Source of the DNA: Leptospira haakeii
GTDB lineage: Bacteria > Spirochaetota > Leptospiria > Leptospirales > Leptospiraceae
Length of the DNA: 64,000 bases
NCBI RefSeq assembly: GCF_002812045.1
Contig: NZ_NPEG01000001.1
Coordinates: 620,001-684,000 of the forward strand
Reading direction: 5' to 3'
Positions 20,053-30,058 of this stretch are shown piece by piece. The notes beneath the pieces are model-generated. The model made no database searches. It was not told the DNA's origin and worked only from the letters and a program-made list of their open reading frames with translations. Each line of letters starts with the position of its first letter. The stretch's first letter is position 1. The position numbers and the translations under genes are program-made.

Positions 20053-20818
20053 AGAATTCTTTGCTCTCCTTCTCGAGAAGCTTCCAAGCTCTAGGAATAC
20101 CTTGCCTTGCCGATCCGACCTTTTTCAAGACTTTAATATGTCGCATGCCTAAAAATTCGAGTTCAGGTAAAAGTACGGTCTTAATAATATCAAAGCCGCT
20201 ATCAGTTAAGATCTTCTTTTCAATCTTTGCATCAAACTCGTCTTTTCCGATAAAAGGGACATAATATCCTTCTTTTATAATACATCTACTTAGGACTTCT
20301 GCGCTCCAAGGATAGGGCACAAACCCCCTAGAAACACCTAAATTCCAGTCAGTTTTCCAGTCCTCCGCCCTTGCAAAAAGGAATTCCACGTCTGAGATTT
20401 TGTTTTCTTTCACAAACGTTTCTGTATGAGAGAGTTTTCTTCTTTGTGAATCTAATAGAACTAGCTTAGGCCTTTCTTTTTCTACTAAACAACGAAAGAA
20501 GAAGCCTGGTATCCCTGGACCTGTCCCTGCATCTCCCACCTTCATCTTGTTAAACGATCCTAGTATACTCTGTATCTTATAAATATGAAAGATTGATTCG
20601 AGAACATGACGATCTAAGATCTCATTCGTATCTCTTTTAGAAAAAAAGCCACCTGCTTGGTTCTTATCTTTTAGGAAGGTTAAGAATAAAGAGACAAGTT
20701 CCCAATCAAATAAGGGAAGAATCTGCTCTGCGTCTTTTGGGAATCTATATTTTATCGCGGCTTGGATCCCATCCGGATCATGGTTGAAGTCCGGATGGCT
20801 TGTCTCAGTTTCTGTCAT
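20027..20818 (-). CDS. rsmG: 16S rRNA (guanine-N7)-methyltransferase G
   Basis: Methylates G527 of 16S rRNA using SAM (also called GidB). Rossmann motif [29 protein letters not shown] before it, and [18 protein letters not shown] after it are family-typical. At 263 aa it is longer than the ~210-aa E. coli enzyme because of N- and C-terminal extensions. It starts one base after the M20-peptidase stop. In many bacteria gidA (mnmG) adjoins it; here mnmG lies 3.4 kb away with genes between. Confidence 0.9.
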   Translation of the reverse strand: MTETETSHPDFNHDPDGIQAAIKYRFPKDAEQILPLFDWELVSLFLTFLKDKNQAGGFFSKRDTNEILDRHVLESIFHIYKIQSILGSFNKMKVGDAGTGPGIPGFFFRCLVEKERPKLVLLDSQRRKLSHTETFVKENKISDVEFLFARAEDWKTDWNLGVSRGFVPYPWSAEVLSRCIIKEGYYVPFIGKDEFDAKIEKKILTDSGFDIIKTVLLPELEFLGMRHIKVLKKVGSARQGIPRAWKLLEKESKEFYGKDRIHQ

Positions 20819-20819
20819 T

Positions 20820-22280
20820 CTACTTTGCGACTTGGTGATTGTATTCTATGATGGACTTGAATAAAATTTCAATTCCCATCTTAAGCTGAGGAACACTCAT
20901 GCTCTCATTCTTACCATGAATACCATCTATCTCTTCCGAGGAAAGTAATGCAGGAATAAGTCCGTAACATTTTAATCCAATCTGTCTGAGATAAGAACTA
21001 TCAGTGGTTCCAGGTGATAAGAAAGGAGTAGCGATTGATCCAGGCTCAACTGCAGTCACAGTACCAGCAAGAACTCTAAATAATAATCCGTCCATAGGAG
21101 AAATACTTCCTGACTCTAAGTGACGAGCACTGACTTCCACTCCGTATTTTTCTCCGAGTGCTTTTACTTCTTCAAAAATCTTTTTCTCATCCTGTCCTGG
21201 AAGAATACGAATGTCTATAGATCCAGTTGTCTCGGAAGTGATTACATTCATTCCGATCGGATGACTATCTATACCAGTTAGACTTACTGTGTTTCTAGTC
21301 ATTGCTCTAAGATGTCTATTAGAGTTAATCACACCTTTTAAGATCAAAAAGAGTAAAGGGTTTCTAGATCTTTTTAAGACAAATGAATCAGGGAAATTAC
21401 TGATTCCTCCTAATGAATAGAAAAATGCAGCAGTCTCATCCTTGATCATCGTTTTGTTTCCGATGTTCTGCACTTCTTGTAAAAAATCCACCATGGACTT
21501 TGCAGCATAACTAACTGGCGGAGTACTTCCATGCCCTGGAATAGATTTAGCTTTTAAGTCCAACCACACTGCACCTTTTTCTGCGAGTTGTATATTGAAT
21601 ACTTTTGAACCTTTGATTGCTATGTCTTTGGATCCGGTTCCACCTTCGTTCCAAACATATTCATATCCGTTGAATATTTCTTTATGCTTATCAACTAAGA
21701 ATCTAGCTCCATGTTCTGAGCGACTTTCTTCATCTGCGATAGCAAGGAACATTAAGTTTCTTTCTAGAGGGATCTTCTTCTCATGAATAAGTAAGAATGC
21801 ATGTAGTTGCATGATGCCAAGACCCTTAACATCCACTGCTCCTCTTCCATGAATTCTAGCTCCTTTTCTCACTCCAGAGAATGGTGGAACATCCCAGTCT
21901 TTTGCATCTGCTTCTACAACATCGATATGACTTGTAAGTATTAAACCTTCTTTAGTTGTATCTTTACCTTTTAACTCGGCAAGAAGTGATGCTCTGTCTG
22001 GCTTGCCAGGATACTCTATGATGCGAGAAGGAATTCCTCTCTTGTCTAAGATAGATTTCAGAAACAGTGCCCCTTCTTTCTCTCTACCTCTAATAGTTGC
22101 AATCCTGATATAAGCTTGAAGATCTTTTGCGGCCTCTTCACTTAAAGCAGAATAATCTAAGTTTGGAATAGTCGCTTCCGGTTGGATGGGTTTGATCCCT
22201 TTTTCAGTGAATGCGATCGTATAAATTAAGAAGATCGCAATAAGAGCAAGGACCGTGATCCCGATTTTTTTGAGGGACAT
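20820..22280 (-). CDS. Membrane-anchored M20-family metallopeptidase
   Basis: A 486-residue protein with one N-terminal membrane segment ([19 protein letters not shown]) and an M20 fold: LTSHIDVV (metal and catalytic Asp), [17 protein letters not shown] (catalytic Glu), and a dimerisation/lid domain. It resembles yeast carboxypeptidase S-type M20 enzymes. The membrane helix implies the catalytic domain lies in the periplasm. It heads the operon with rsmG-parA-parB; a functional link to partitioning is not evident. Substrate not predictable. Confidence 0.85.
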   Translation of the reverse strand: MSLKKIGITVLALIAIFLIYTIAFTEKGIKPIQPEATIPNLDYSALSEEAAKDLQAYIRIATIRGREKEGALFLKSILDKRGIPSRIIEYPGKPDRASLLAELKGKDTTKEGLILTSHIDVVEADAKDWDVPPFSGVRKGARIHGRGAVDVKGLGIMQLHAFLLIHEKKIPLERNLMFLAIADEESRSEHGARFLVDKHKEIFNGYEYVWNEGGTGSKDIAIKGSKVFNIQLAEKGAVWLDLKAKSIPGHGSTPPVSYAAKSMVDFLQEVQNIGNKTMIKDETAAFFYSLGGISNFPDSFVLKRSRNPLLFLILKGVINSNRHLRAMTRNTVSLTGIDSHPIGMNVITSETTGSIDIRILPGQDEKKIFEEVKALGEKYGVEVSARHLESGSISPMDGLLFRVLAGTVTAVEPGSIATPFLSPGTTDSSYLRQIGLKCYGLIPALLSSEEIDGIHGKNESMSVPQLKMGIEILFKSIIEYNHQVAK

Positions 22281-22591
22281 ATTTCCTCTCCACTAATCTT
22301 TCTTTATTGGCTTCTAATGTTTTCGGTCTAGAAGCCCGTAAAAAATTATTACGTCACTGCGCCTCTGCAAGGAGTTTTCCTTTGATTCTATGAATGGAAT
22401 GTTATAATTTTCTGTAGGACTTCCTACTTAAATAAAATGAGATTCCAAGAGTCTTACAGGTACTACAAAAAGAAAAGACCCCAATATCTGATCTTGATCC
22501 GGTATCATTACGAAAGAAACCCATTCAAATTTCCTAAAAAGACTCTTAACATTTTACACAAATAGTCGATGTCTAGAGGGAGGTAATCTCC
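22281..22591. other. Divergent intergenic region with a small-ORF candidate and short hairpin
   Basis: It separates the minus-strand peptidase operon from the secreted repeat protein. A short hairpin GTAGG/CCTAC occurs near 22415-22428. The only frame of note is the 42-codon one at 22437. I cannot pick confident promoters in either direction. Confidence 0.5.
22437..22565 (+). CDS. Possible small basic protein, 42 aa
   Basis: Complete ATG-to-TAG frame, MRFQESYRYYKKKRPQYL..., very rich in Lys/Arg/Tyr. It ends 26 bp before the next plus-strand gene. There is no good SD within 12 nt of the ATG. It may be a real small protein, a leader or chance. No family recognised. Confidence 0.25.
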   Translation: MRFQESYRYYKKKRPQYLILIRYHYERNPFKFPKKTLNILHK

Positions 22592-23335
22592 ATGTTAAAA
22601 AGAGTATTCTTCTCTTTCGTTTTCATCTCCTGCATCGCCCCTATCTATTCTTTCACCCCTGGAAAATGGTCTCATACTGATAGGATCATTTTAGGTTTTG
22701 AAAAGGGCGGCCCTAGCCAAGAGCTAGTAAGAGATTCCAAAGGTAATATAATCTATACTGCAAAGTATGAATATGATGCTTCTGGAAAATTAGTAAAAGA
22801 AAACTATATAGGACAAGATGGGAAGCCAGACGGCTTTACTAAGTTTATATACAAGGATGGAAAAATCCTAAAAGAAGAACTCTATAATAAGGACGGACTA
22901 AATCTTGAGTCCAAAAACTTCGGATATAATAAATCAGGAGTTCTTTCTTCCATAGAATTAGTAGATAAAGACGGAAAGAATATACTTACATGTACTATTA
23001 TCTCTTGGGGTGAAAATGGTTTAATAAAGGAAGCTCAGACTGAATGGGCTGATGCAAAACTTACTGAAAGATTTGCTATAGTTAAAGACCCGAACAAGCC
23101 GGGACTATTCCAACAAAACATTTATAACGAAGATAAACAACAAGCTGCATCTACTGTTTTAACTTTTGATTCAAATGGAAAACTTTTGAGCCGTATGAAT
23201 GTTCAAGGAACGATTGAAAGAATGAACCGACTAATATGGGATAAAGAGAATCGTTTACAACAATTCACTTTCTTGATCAAACAAGGAGATAAATGGGCCG
23301 TGGAAAAAACTCACGAGCTTGTTTACGGAAAATAA
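22592..23335 (+). CDS. Exported protein with YD/MORN-like repeats
   Basis: A 247-residue protein with a signal peptide (FFSFVFISCIAPIYS). It then has repeats of the form YEYDASGKLVKENY, IYKDGKILKEELYNKDG and GYNKSGVLSSIELVDKDGK, a tandem beta pattern resembling RHS/YD or MORN-type repeats. A Cys lies in the signal region but it is not a clean lipobox. Strong SD (GGGAGG) 8-10 nt upstream. It is probably periplasmic or surface-associated. No enzyme motif, function unknown. Confidence 0.65.
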   Translation: MLKRVFFSFVFISCIAPIYSFTPGKWSHTDRIILGFEKGGPSQELVRDSKGNIIYTAKYEYDASGKLVKENYIGQDGKPDGFTKFIYKDGKILKEELYNKDGLNLESKNFGYNKSGVLSSIELVDKDGKNILTCTIISWGENGLIKEAQTEWADAKLTERFAIVKDPNKPGLFQQNIYNEDKQQAASTVLTFDSNGKLLSRMNVQGTIERMNRLIWDKENRLQQFTFLIKQGDKWAVEKTHELVYGK

Positions 23336-23342
23336 CCACTCG

Positions 23343-23358
23343 CGTTTCACGTGAAACG
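23343..23358. promoter_or_regulatory. parS-like palindrome 1
   Basis: CGTTTCACGTGAAACG is a perfect 16-bp palindrome matching the core GTTTCACGTGAAAC of the bacterial parS consensus exactly over 14 bp. It sits between a stop codon and a terminator, about 3.3 kb from parA. Confidence 0.9.
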
Positions 23359-23364
23359 GAGAGA

Positions 23365-23391
23365 GGGAGGGCGATTTGCTCTCCCTTTTTT
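23365..23391 (+). terminator. Rho-independent terminator
   Basis: GGGAGGGC / GCTCTCCC stem with one G-U pair, five-base loop, followed by six T. It ends the transcript of the exported repeat protein and lies seven bases after parS-like site 1. Confidence 0.8.
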
Positions 23392-23416
23392 ATTGCCTAC
23401 TTGAATAGACAGATTC

Positions 23417-24061
23417 TTAAATTTTCTGAAAGACTAACCTAGTCCAAGTAACATCTTTTTTGTTCTTCATTAAGCTAGGTTGGTTCTCTATAATTAACAA
23501 ATTGTTCAGGCCAAACTTTAAAGCCTGATCAATATTTATCTTTGCATTTGTTGGAAACACATAAGTCCCCACACCTACTGGCCCATTACGAAGTGAAAGA
23601 GCAAAGATAGCATTTGATTTCAGAAGCTCAGATACTCTCTTGATGGAATATAACTGCTCTTCTTCATTCAAGTGGTGCCATACTCCGGACGCTAGAATGA
23701 AATCGAAATGGTTATTATAGTCTGAAAGTTTTATAAGATCAGGCAAGGAGTCATCGATCCAAATGATCTTATCCGAAGAATAAAGTTTAGATCCCGACGA
23801 TCTAAACTCTTCAAGTGGCTCAACAGTTATGACTGAATGACCCATCTTAGAAAAGATAAAAGCATCTCTTCCTATTCCGCCGCCAAGATCTAAGACGAAA
23901 CCTTTTTCTTTCGGAATATAAGGAAGGAAGTCTTTATGAAGATCAAAAAAATCAATATCAACTGTAGCTTTGATAAACTCTTCTAGATAGTTTGAATATC
24001 CTTCTGTACCTTTTACTTGATCCGGATTCATGAGACTTGATGAAAAATTAGAAGAGATCAT
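23417..24061 (-). CDS. Class I SAM-dependent methyltransferase
   Basis: A 214-residue protein with motif I VLDLGGGIGRDAFIFSKMGH, post-I ITVEPLEEF, and a DFILASGVWHHLNEEEQLYS motif IV region, typical of Methyltransf_11/25 enzymes. Substrate is unknown. The gene lies exactly between two parS-like sites and just inside a terminator, with no operon partners. Sequence composition looks like its neighbours. Confidence 0.8.
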   Translation of the reverse strand: MISSNFSSSLMNPDQVKGTEGYSNYLEEFIKATVDIDFFDLHKDFLPYIPKEKGFVLDLGGGIGRDAFIFSKMGHSVITVEPLEEFRSSGSKLYSSDKIIWIDDSLPDLIKLSDYNNHFDFILASGVWHHLNEEEQLYSIKRVSELLKSNAIFALSLRNGPVGVGTYVFPTNAKINIDQALKFGLNNLLIIENQPSLMKNKKDVTWTRLVFQKI

Positions 24062-24089
24062 ATAGAGCGACAGTGTTTTTTAAGAAAAA

Positions 24090-24105
24090 CGTTTCATGTG
24101 AAACG
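24090..24105. promoter_or_regulatory. parS-like palindrome 2
   Basis: CGTTTCATGTGAAACG differs from site 1 only at the central C to T. The two arms GTTTCA / TGAAAC are intact. It is 29 bp upstream of the methyltransferase start codon, so ParB binding could also influence that promoter. Confidence 0.8.
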
Positions 24106-24170
24106 TTGGAATTCCAACACATGGTTCCAGGTTAGGATACCAAATACAACAATCTGTAAAAGAGAATAAA

Positions 24171-24197
24171 AAACCCCAGATTACTCCGGGGTTTTTT
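24171..24197. terminator. Terminator between methyltransferase and mnmG (bidirectional stem)
   Basis: AAACCCC / GGGGTTT stem with a 10-nt loop and A/T runs on both sides (six T on the plus strand, a run of A on the other). It ends mnmG transcription on the minus strand. Confidence 0.75.
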
Positions 24198-24224
24198 AGA
24201 TTCATTATTAGTCTTTAGAGAAGT

Positions 24225-26111
24225 TTAAACCGGACTCGGCTTTCTTCCTTTGATATAAAAAAGAAGCATATCAATGTCGCTTGGATCTACACCAGAGATT
24301 TGAGCCGCCTTTTCTAAATTTAAAGGGCGATGTTTCGTAAGTTTCTGGATGGCTTCTTTCTTAATACCTGGCACCAAGGAGTAATCGATTGTTTCAGGTA
24401 TCGGAGTAGTAAGATATCTATTCTTCCAATCGATAGTATCTTGTTCTCTTTTGATATAACCTTCATACTTAATTTCCATTTCGATGACCTTTCTGTCTTG
24501 AGCACTTAGCTCTTCAGACTCAGGCACCAGGAACTTAACATCTTCAAAAGCAATTTCAGGTCTTTTCAAAAACGAATCCAGTTTTGCGCCGTACTTTAAA
24601 CTCTGGATTCCTTTTCTTTCTAATAAAGCTTCGAACTCAGGTAGAGGTTTGAGCGGAGTAGATTGTATCTTTTCCTTAACATCAGAGATCTTTTTATATC
24701 TGTTAGTCATCTCACTGAAAGTTTCTTCAGATACAAGACCCATCTTATATCCGTACTTCATCAGTCTTTGGTCAGCATTGTCCTGTCTCAAAAGAAGTCT
24801 ATGTTCCGCACGTGAAGTGAACATCCTATATGGATCTTCAACACCCTTATGAACTAGATCATCCACAAGAACTCCGATATATGATTCTCCTCTAGAGAAC
24901 AACATCGGCTCCTCCCCTCTTAAGGAAGAAAGTACACTATAAGCAGCAACTAAACCTTGGGCAGCAGCTTCTTCATAACCTGTAGTACCATTAATCTGTC
25001 CCGCATGATAAAGACCTTTGATCTTTTTCGTTTCTAAGGTTGGTTTTAATTCTGTAGGATCAACATAGTCATACTCAATTGCATATCCAGGTCTCAAGAT
25101 CTCTGCTTCTTCTAGACCAGCAATCGAACGTACAAGTTTCCACTGCACTTCTTCCGGAAGACTAGTAGAGACTCCGTTTAGATAAATCTCTTGCGTATCA
25201 TAACCTTCTGGCTCTAAAAAAATCTGATGCCTTTCCCTATCAGCAAAACGAACGACTTTATCTTCTATAGAAGGACAGTATCTCGGCCCGGTCGATTTGA
25301 TCTGACCTGAATACATTGGAGAAAGATGAATGTTCTCATTAATCAGTGCATGTGTTTTTTCATTTGTGTAAGTGATATAACAGGGGATCTGTCTGCGAGT
25401 GATCTTAGTTGTAGAAAAAGAAAAAGGAGAAGGATCCGGATCACCTTCTTGCACACTCATCACAGAAAGATCGACTGAATTTTTATGAATTCGCGGTGGA
25501 GTTCCAGTCTTCAATCTTCCTAATTTCAAATTATACTTAGCAAGTGAATGAGAAAGACCTTTGACTGTAGGTTCTCCGAATCTTCCGTTCTCTTTTTGGT
25601 AAGTTCCTATATGAACAATAGAAGATAAGAATGTTCCCGTAGTTAAGATCACATGATTAGTGAAAATTTCGAAACCTCTTCCTGTCCGAACTCCAATAAT
25701 ACGATCTTCTTCTATCAAAAGATCTTCGACCGTATCTTGTCTGATGGATAAGTTTTGAATAGATTCAAGTGTATGTTTTACTTTGAGTTGGTATTCTTTC
25801 TTCTCCGCTTGAGCACGAGGAGCCCAGACACTAGGGCCTTTTGATGTATTCAACATTTTAAATTGGATACCGGTTGCATCAATGACCTTCCCCATTAAGC
25901 CACCAAGTGCATCTACTTCTCGAACCATATGTCCTTTTGCAATCCCACCGATAGCAGGGTTACACGACATTTGTCCGATCGTATCTAAGTTCATTGTAAT
26001 AAGTAAAGTTCTAGCACCACCAATAGATGAGACATAGGCAGCCTCAGAGCCTGCGTGACCCGCACCGACCACAACACAATCAAATCGATTGGGAAAAAAA
26101 GAAGAATTCAT
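24225..26111 (-). CDS. mnmG: tRNA uridine-5-carboxymethylaminomethyl(34) synthesis protein MnmG (GidA)
   Basis: FAD enzyme of 628 aa that, with MnmE, makes cmnm5U at the tRNA wobble position. The N-terminal FAD site is [17 protein letters not shown], with [23 protein letters not shown] and [21 protein letters not shown]. The C-terminal MnmE-interaction region includes YEGYIKREQ. Full length. Divergent from ilvE with a 111-bp spacer. Confidence 0.97.
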   Translation of the reverse strand: MNSSFFPNRFDCVVVGAGHAGSEAAYVSSIGGARTLLITMNLDTIGQMSCNPAIGGIAKGHMVREVDALGGLMGKVIDATGIQFKMLNTSKGPSVWAPRAQAEKKEYQLKVKHTLESIQNLSIRQDTVEDLLIEEDRIIGVRTGRGFEIFTNHVILTTGTFLSSIVHIGTYQKENGRFGEPTVKGLSHSLAKYNLKLGRLKTGTPPRIHKNSVDLSVMSVQEGDPDPSPFSFSTTKITRRQIPCYITYTNEKTHALINENIHLSPMYSGQIKSTGPRYCPSIEDKVVRFADRERHQIFLEPEGYDTQEIYLNGVSTSLPEEVQWKLVRSIAGLEEAEILRPGYAIEYDYVDPTELKPTLETKKIKGLYHAGQINGTTGYEEAAAQGLVAAYSVLSSLRGEEPMLFSRGESYIGVLVDDLVHKGVEDPYRMFTSRAEHRLLLRQDNADQRLMKYGYKMGLVSEETFSEMTNRYKKISDVKEKIQSTPLKPLPEFEALLERKGIQSLKYGAKLDSFLKRPEIAFEDVKFLVPESEELSAQDRKVIEMEIKYEGYIKREQDTIDWKNRYLTTPIPETIDYSLVPGIKKEAIQKLTKHRPLNLEKAAQISGVDPSDIDMLLFYIKGRKPSPV

Positions 26112-26222
26112 TTAAGACCTAGCACTCCTGCATAAGCAATTCTTAAGATCGATCATTAGTCGACAGTAGAGCCTATGCTTAGAATCATGTAATCAATAGT
26201 ATCACTTTCAGGTTCCCTGTAC

Positions 26223-27146
26223 ATGCCCGAATCCATCAAGAAACTCTCTTACTTCGAAGGAAAAATAGTCCCGGAGTCAGAAGCAAATATAAATATCAAA
26301 ACTCACGCCTTACAATATGGAACCACTGTCTTCGGAGGGATCCGAGGATATTATGATTCTAATTCTGATAACTTATATGTTTTCAGAATCTTAGATCATT
26401 ATAAACGTCTTGTGAATTCTACTAGGATCATGCAGTTACAATTCACAAAGACTCCGGAAGAACTCCGTGACATAACCTTAGATCTACTTAAACAATCCGG
26501 ATACAGAAGGAATGTGTATCTTAGACCTTTCATCTACACTTCTGCTCTTCAACTTTCTCCTAGATTTCATGATGTTCCTACCGAACTTGCAATTTATGTT
26601 TTAGAGTTGGATGATTACTTAGATACCAAGCGTGGACTCACTACTATGGTATCAAGCTGGAGAAGGTTCGACGATACAGTCATCCCTACTCTCTCTAAAG
26701 TTTCCGGTGGATATGTGAACTCTGCTCTTGCAAAATCAGAAGCAGTTCAGAATGGATACGACGAGGCGATTTTCTTAGACAGTAGAGGTTTTGTAAGCGA
26801 AGGTTCTGCAGAGAATATCTTCTTAGTGAGAGATGGAAAGATCATCACACCTTCTATCTCTTCTTCTTTGTTAGAAGGAATTACAAGACGTTCAGTTCTA
26901 CAACTTGCAAAAGACTCAGGATTCGAAGTCATCGAAAGAGATATCACAAGAAGTGAACTTTATATCGCCGATGAGATCTTCTTCTCCGGAACTGGAGTGC
27001 AGATTGCTTGGGTTAGCGAAGTGGATAAGAGAAAAATCGGAACCGGAGAGATGGGACCTATCACTAAAAAACTACAGTCCACATTCTTTGATCTAGTCGT
27101 TGGAAAAAACCAAAACTACAAACACTGGTTGACTCCTGTTTATTAA
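26223..27146 (+). CDS. ilvE: Branched-chain amino acid aminotransferase
   Basis: PLP-dependent class IV transaminase of 307 aa that catalyses the last step of Leu/Ile/Val synthesis. The FEGKIVPESEANI start, HALQYGTTVFGGIRGY, the lysine region LSKVSGGYVNSALAKSEA (Schiff-base Lys), FVSEGSAENIFLV and SSSLLEGITR are all family features. No strong SD is seen. A D-amino-acid transaminase relative is less likely given the strong BCAT signature. Confidence 0.92.
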   Translation: MPESIKKLSYFEGKIVPESEANINIKTHALQYGTTVFGGIRGYYDSNSDNLYVFRILDHYKRLVNSTRIMQLQFTKTPEELRDITLDLLKQSGYRRNVYLRPFIYTSALQLSPRFHDVPTELAIYVLELDDYLDTKRGLTTMVSSWRRFDDTVIPTLSKVSGGYVNSALAKSEAVQNGYDEAIFLDSRGFVSEGSAENIFLVRDGKIITPSISSSLLEGITRRSVLQLAKDSGFEVIERDITRSELYIADEIFFSGTGVQIAWVSEVDKRKIGTGEMGPITKKLQSTFFDLVVGKNQNYKHWLTPVY

Positions 27147-27163
27147 TCTTTAATAAGAAGAAC

Positions 27164-28111
27164 ATGTCTTCTGCATTCGGTATCGAGGAAATCCAAGGTC
27201 AGGAAAGGGCTCTAGTATTCCTAAAAAAATACTCAGCTCAACCTGACCTTCTTCCTCCCTTACTCATCTTTCATGGACCGGAAGGAACTGGAAAAGAATC
27301 TGCAGTCGAAAGATTTATCAGACATATACTTTGTTTAGAAGGGACTTCTTGTGGGCACTGCGTTTCTTGCAGAGCATTCATGCATCATTCTCATCCGGAT
27401 ATTGTGTGGTTTCCATTAGAGAAGAATAAACAAATCGCAATTGGTAAAGAAGACAATCCGGAAGAGTTCACAATCCGCTGGCTGATCCGCACAAGACTTT
27501 ACTATAGACCTCATCTTTCTAAGACCAGATTTATTATCATACCTGATGCATCTTTGATCGGTAACGAAGCAGAGACTGCTCTTTTAAAATCTTTGGAAGA
27601 AGCTCCATTTTTCACTCGTTTTATATTTATAGTAAACGACTTGGAACAACTGAAAGAAACGATCGTGAGTAGAGCAGTCTGTATTCCTTTCGGTTATCTT
27701 CCTCAGCATGTGATCAAAGAATTACATAATAAAAATTCAATACCTTACTTTCCTGCTAAAGGTGGAAGTATGGTATCCTTTGATTGTCCACCAGCAGTAC
27801 TCGAACAAATTTCTCAAAAGATCAACGGAAATCTAAGGCAACCATTGGATTATCTTAGATTAGAAGAATGGATATTGGAGTACAAAGAAGAACATTCTAA
27901 TTGGAAAGAAGATTTTTCCTTTAAGGACTTCTTAGATCTGATCGGATTATTATTGCTACAAGAGTTTTCCAAATCTGATTTCGATTCTAATCTACCAAAG
28001 ATGGAAGCAGTCTTTCGTTTTAAGGAAAAATTACACGAAAGAATACATGGACAAGAGAATATTGCGTTATCACTTCTTATTCACGAACTCTCGCTACTAG
28101 AACAAAAATAA
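27164..28111 (+). CDS. holB: DNA polymerase III subunit delta' (HolB-like AAA+)
   Basis: Clamp-loader subunit, 315 aa. GPEGTGKESAVERFIRHI is a P-loop-like segment (GPxGTGKE). A zinc-type Cys cluster CGHCVSC follows, then FIIIPDASLIGNEAETALLKSLEEAP and VSRAV, the sensor/SRC-like region. It is a partner of DnaX, HolA and the clamp. Close behind ilvE (17 bp). Divergent sequence, but the AAA+ clamp-loader pattern is clear. Confidence 0.82.
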   Translation: MSSAFGIEEIQGQERALVFLKKYSAQPDLLPPLLIFHGPEGTGKESAVERFIRHILCLEGTSCGHCVSCRAFMHHSHPDIVWFPLEKNKQIAIGKEDNPEEFTIRWLIRTRLYYRPHLSKTRFIIIPDASLIGNEAETALLKSLEEAPFFTRFIFIVNDLEQLKETIVSRAVCIPFGYLPQHVIKELHNKNSIPYFPAKGGSMVSFDCPPAVLEQISQKINGNLRQPLDYLRLEEWILEYKEEHSNWKEDFSFKDFLDLIGLLLLQEFSKSDFDSNLPKMEAVFRFKEKLHERIHGQENIALSLLIHELSLLEQK

Positions 28112-28426
28112 AAATTCCTTTATATTTTCTTTAAATTCTTCACCAGTTACTTCGCTTAACAACGATTAAATGTAACAAAATATTAGTAATTATACTAAGT
28201 GACATAATGATTTATCTATCACTAATCCACTGTGTTTTTCCTAAGGTTTCCTTTTCGATTTCCGAATTTTCATTTGTATGCGACTGACAGAAGAAAAATA
28301 GTGTAATCTCGTCGGATGGTCCTTCGGATCGTTTCCTAATTCAGTTTTTTCTTTTCCGAGACAAATACGAGTTTCGTATTCATAAAGTTGTCGGTGTGTT
28401 CTTGATTTTTTTCTTTGGAGTTTTGT
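28112..28426. other. AT-rich region upstream of dnaA
   Basis: About 315 bp with the inverted repeat TTAGTA/TACTAA at 28183-28198 and one TTATCTATC-like 9-mer near 28211. It must carry the dnaA promoter and may contribute to the origin. I cannot choose a -35/-10 with confidence. No ORF of note. DnaA-box-like words are denser in the dnaA-dnaN gap. Confidence 0.5.
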
Positions 28427-29734
28427 TTGGACCCTAGCTGGAAGCGTGTATTAGAGGAAGTTTCCAAGGAAATTCCTCCTACGTACTTTGATAAGTTCAT
28501 ATATACCTTACAATTAGAGAGTTTAACAGACGATCGTTGCATCCTCGTAGCTCCATCCTCTAATATTAAAACACATGTTGAGAAAAAATACCAAAACCAT
28601 ATCGAAGAAGCGATCTTCAGAGCTAGCGGAAACAGAGTCCCGGTTGAAATCGTTCTTGAAAGTGCTTCTAATCTAAACGAAGTTCTTCAGGAAAAATTCA
28701 AAGATAAGTCTTATTCTTTTAATCCGGACTATTCTTTTGATAATTTTATCGTAGGTAACACTAACCGTCTCGCATTCAGCGCGGCAATGGAATGTGTAAA
28801 AAATCCTGCGGAGATCAATCCCTTATACTTATTCGGAAAAGTAGGAGTGGGTAAAACCCATCTTCTTCATTCTATAGGTTCCGAAATTCTTAAAAAAGAA
28901 CCTTGGAAAACAGTACATTACGTAGATATAAAGTCCTTCATGAGTGAGTTTTTGTTCGCTCTTCAGTCTAGAGATTCTATCGAATCTTTTAAAATTAAGT
29001 ATCAATCTTATAATTGTCTATTGATCGATGATATCCAACTTCTAAACACAGGAGCAGAGAAGACACAAGAAGAGTTCTTCTCTATCTTCAACTTTCTTTT
29101 CGAAAGAAAAAGACAGATTGTGATCGCATCTGATCGTCCTAGTTCTGAACTTCCTCTTCATGAAAGATTAAAATCTAGATTTGTGACCGGTGTTCAGGCT
29201 GATATCCAGCCACCTGATAGAGATATTCGTATCGGAATTTTGGAAAAGAACTGCCAAATTTTAAATTTGGGTCTTTCTCAGGAGCATATTCAGTTTATTG
29301 CGGACCTGATCGAAGATGATACTCGTGCTCTTTTGGGAGCTTTGAATGATTTAGCTCTTCATAAGAGGGCATTCTCTCATCTATTCTTCACAACATCGAT
29401 GATAGAAGAGATACTTAAGAATCGTATCTTCCGCAAAAAGAACTTCCAACTCAGCCAAAACAAGGTTATAGAACATATTTCTTCTCTATATAACTTGGAT
29501 CCGAATGAGGTGATGGGTAAGAGTAGAAAACCTGAGTATGTGATCCCTCGACATCTTTGTATGTATGTATTGCACAAAGGTTTCCGACTGAATAAAAGTC
29601 AGGTTGGAAGAATGTTTTCTGCGGAACATACCACAGTAATCCATGCAGTTCGTAACATCGAAAATAAGATAAAAGATGATAAAGAATTTTCCATTAAAGT
29701 GGAAGAAGTTCTGAACCGGTTCCGTTTCCAATAA
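28427..29734 (+). CDS. dnaA: Chromosomal replication initiator DnaA
   Basis: AAA+ initiator of 435 aa. Domain III has Walker [17 protein letters not shown], Walker [10 protein letters not shown] and the [10 protein letters not shown] region. Domain IV has the DnaA signature [19 protein letters not shown] that reads DnaA boxes. I start at TTG 28427 because GGAG lies 6-7 nt upstream; an in-frame TTG at 28415 would add four residues and overlap that SD. The linker domain II is very short or absent. It heads the dnaA-dnaN-recF-gyrB-gyrA locus. Confidence 0.96.
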   Translation: MDPSWKRVLEEVSKEIPPTYFDKFIYTLQLESLTDDRCILVAPSSNIKTHVEKKYQNHIEEAIFRASGNRVPVEIVLESASNLNEVLQEKFKDKSYSFNPDYSFDNFIVGNTNRLAFSAAMECVKNPAEINPLYLFGKVGVGKTHLLHSIGSEILKKEPWKTVHYVDIKSFMSEFLFALQSRDSIESFKIKYQSYNCLLIDDIQLLNTGAEKTQEEFFSIFNFLFERKRQIVIASDRPSSELPLHERLKSRFVTGVQADIQPPDRDIRIGILEKNCQILNLGLSQEHIQFIADLIEDDTRALLGALNDLALHKRAFSHLFFTTSMIEEILKNRIFRKKNFQLSQNKVIEHISSLYNLDPNEVMGKSRKPEYVIPRHLCMYVLHKGFRLNKSQVGRMFSAEHTTVIHAVRNIENKIKDDKEFSIKVEEVLNRFRFQ

Positions 29735-30058
29735 AAAACTTAGTTTCAATTCTTATCTAAAGGGACATAGATCTATAGATAACATGTAAATAACTAGTTA
29801 GTAGTTTATTCATAACAAGTAAATAAGACATAACACAAAATTATTGTCCCTTATAGACTTTGGTTTTGAAGGTTAGTATAGCAGATACACAGGAGTTTTT
29901 TCCGGGTCCTGGAAATTGTACTTTTCAATATATATGCGACATATTTCCCTTATCTAAAGAGTTATGACTCTTATCTACATATGCACAGGTACAAGTACTA
30001 CAACAGTACATATATAAGAATCTATATATAGATCACCTATATAAATGGAGAATGCAAA
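29735..30058. other. Candidate oriC: AT-rich spacer with DnaA-box-like sequences
   Basis: Candidate boxes against TTATNCACA: TTATCTACA (29971-29979), ATATGCACA (29979-29987), TTATTCATA (29806-29814), TTATCTAAA (29753-29761, 29950-29958), reverse TGTAAATAA (29785-29793) and TATAGATAA (29774-29782). The repeated TTATCTA word may be a local variant. Flanks are very AT-rich (29990-30050). dnaA-dnaN spacers are common oriC sites, so this is the best candidate in the window, but no experimental or skew evidence is available to me. The dnaN SD GGAG is at 30047-30050. Confidence 0.55.
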
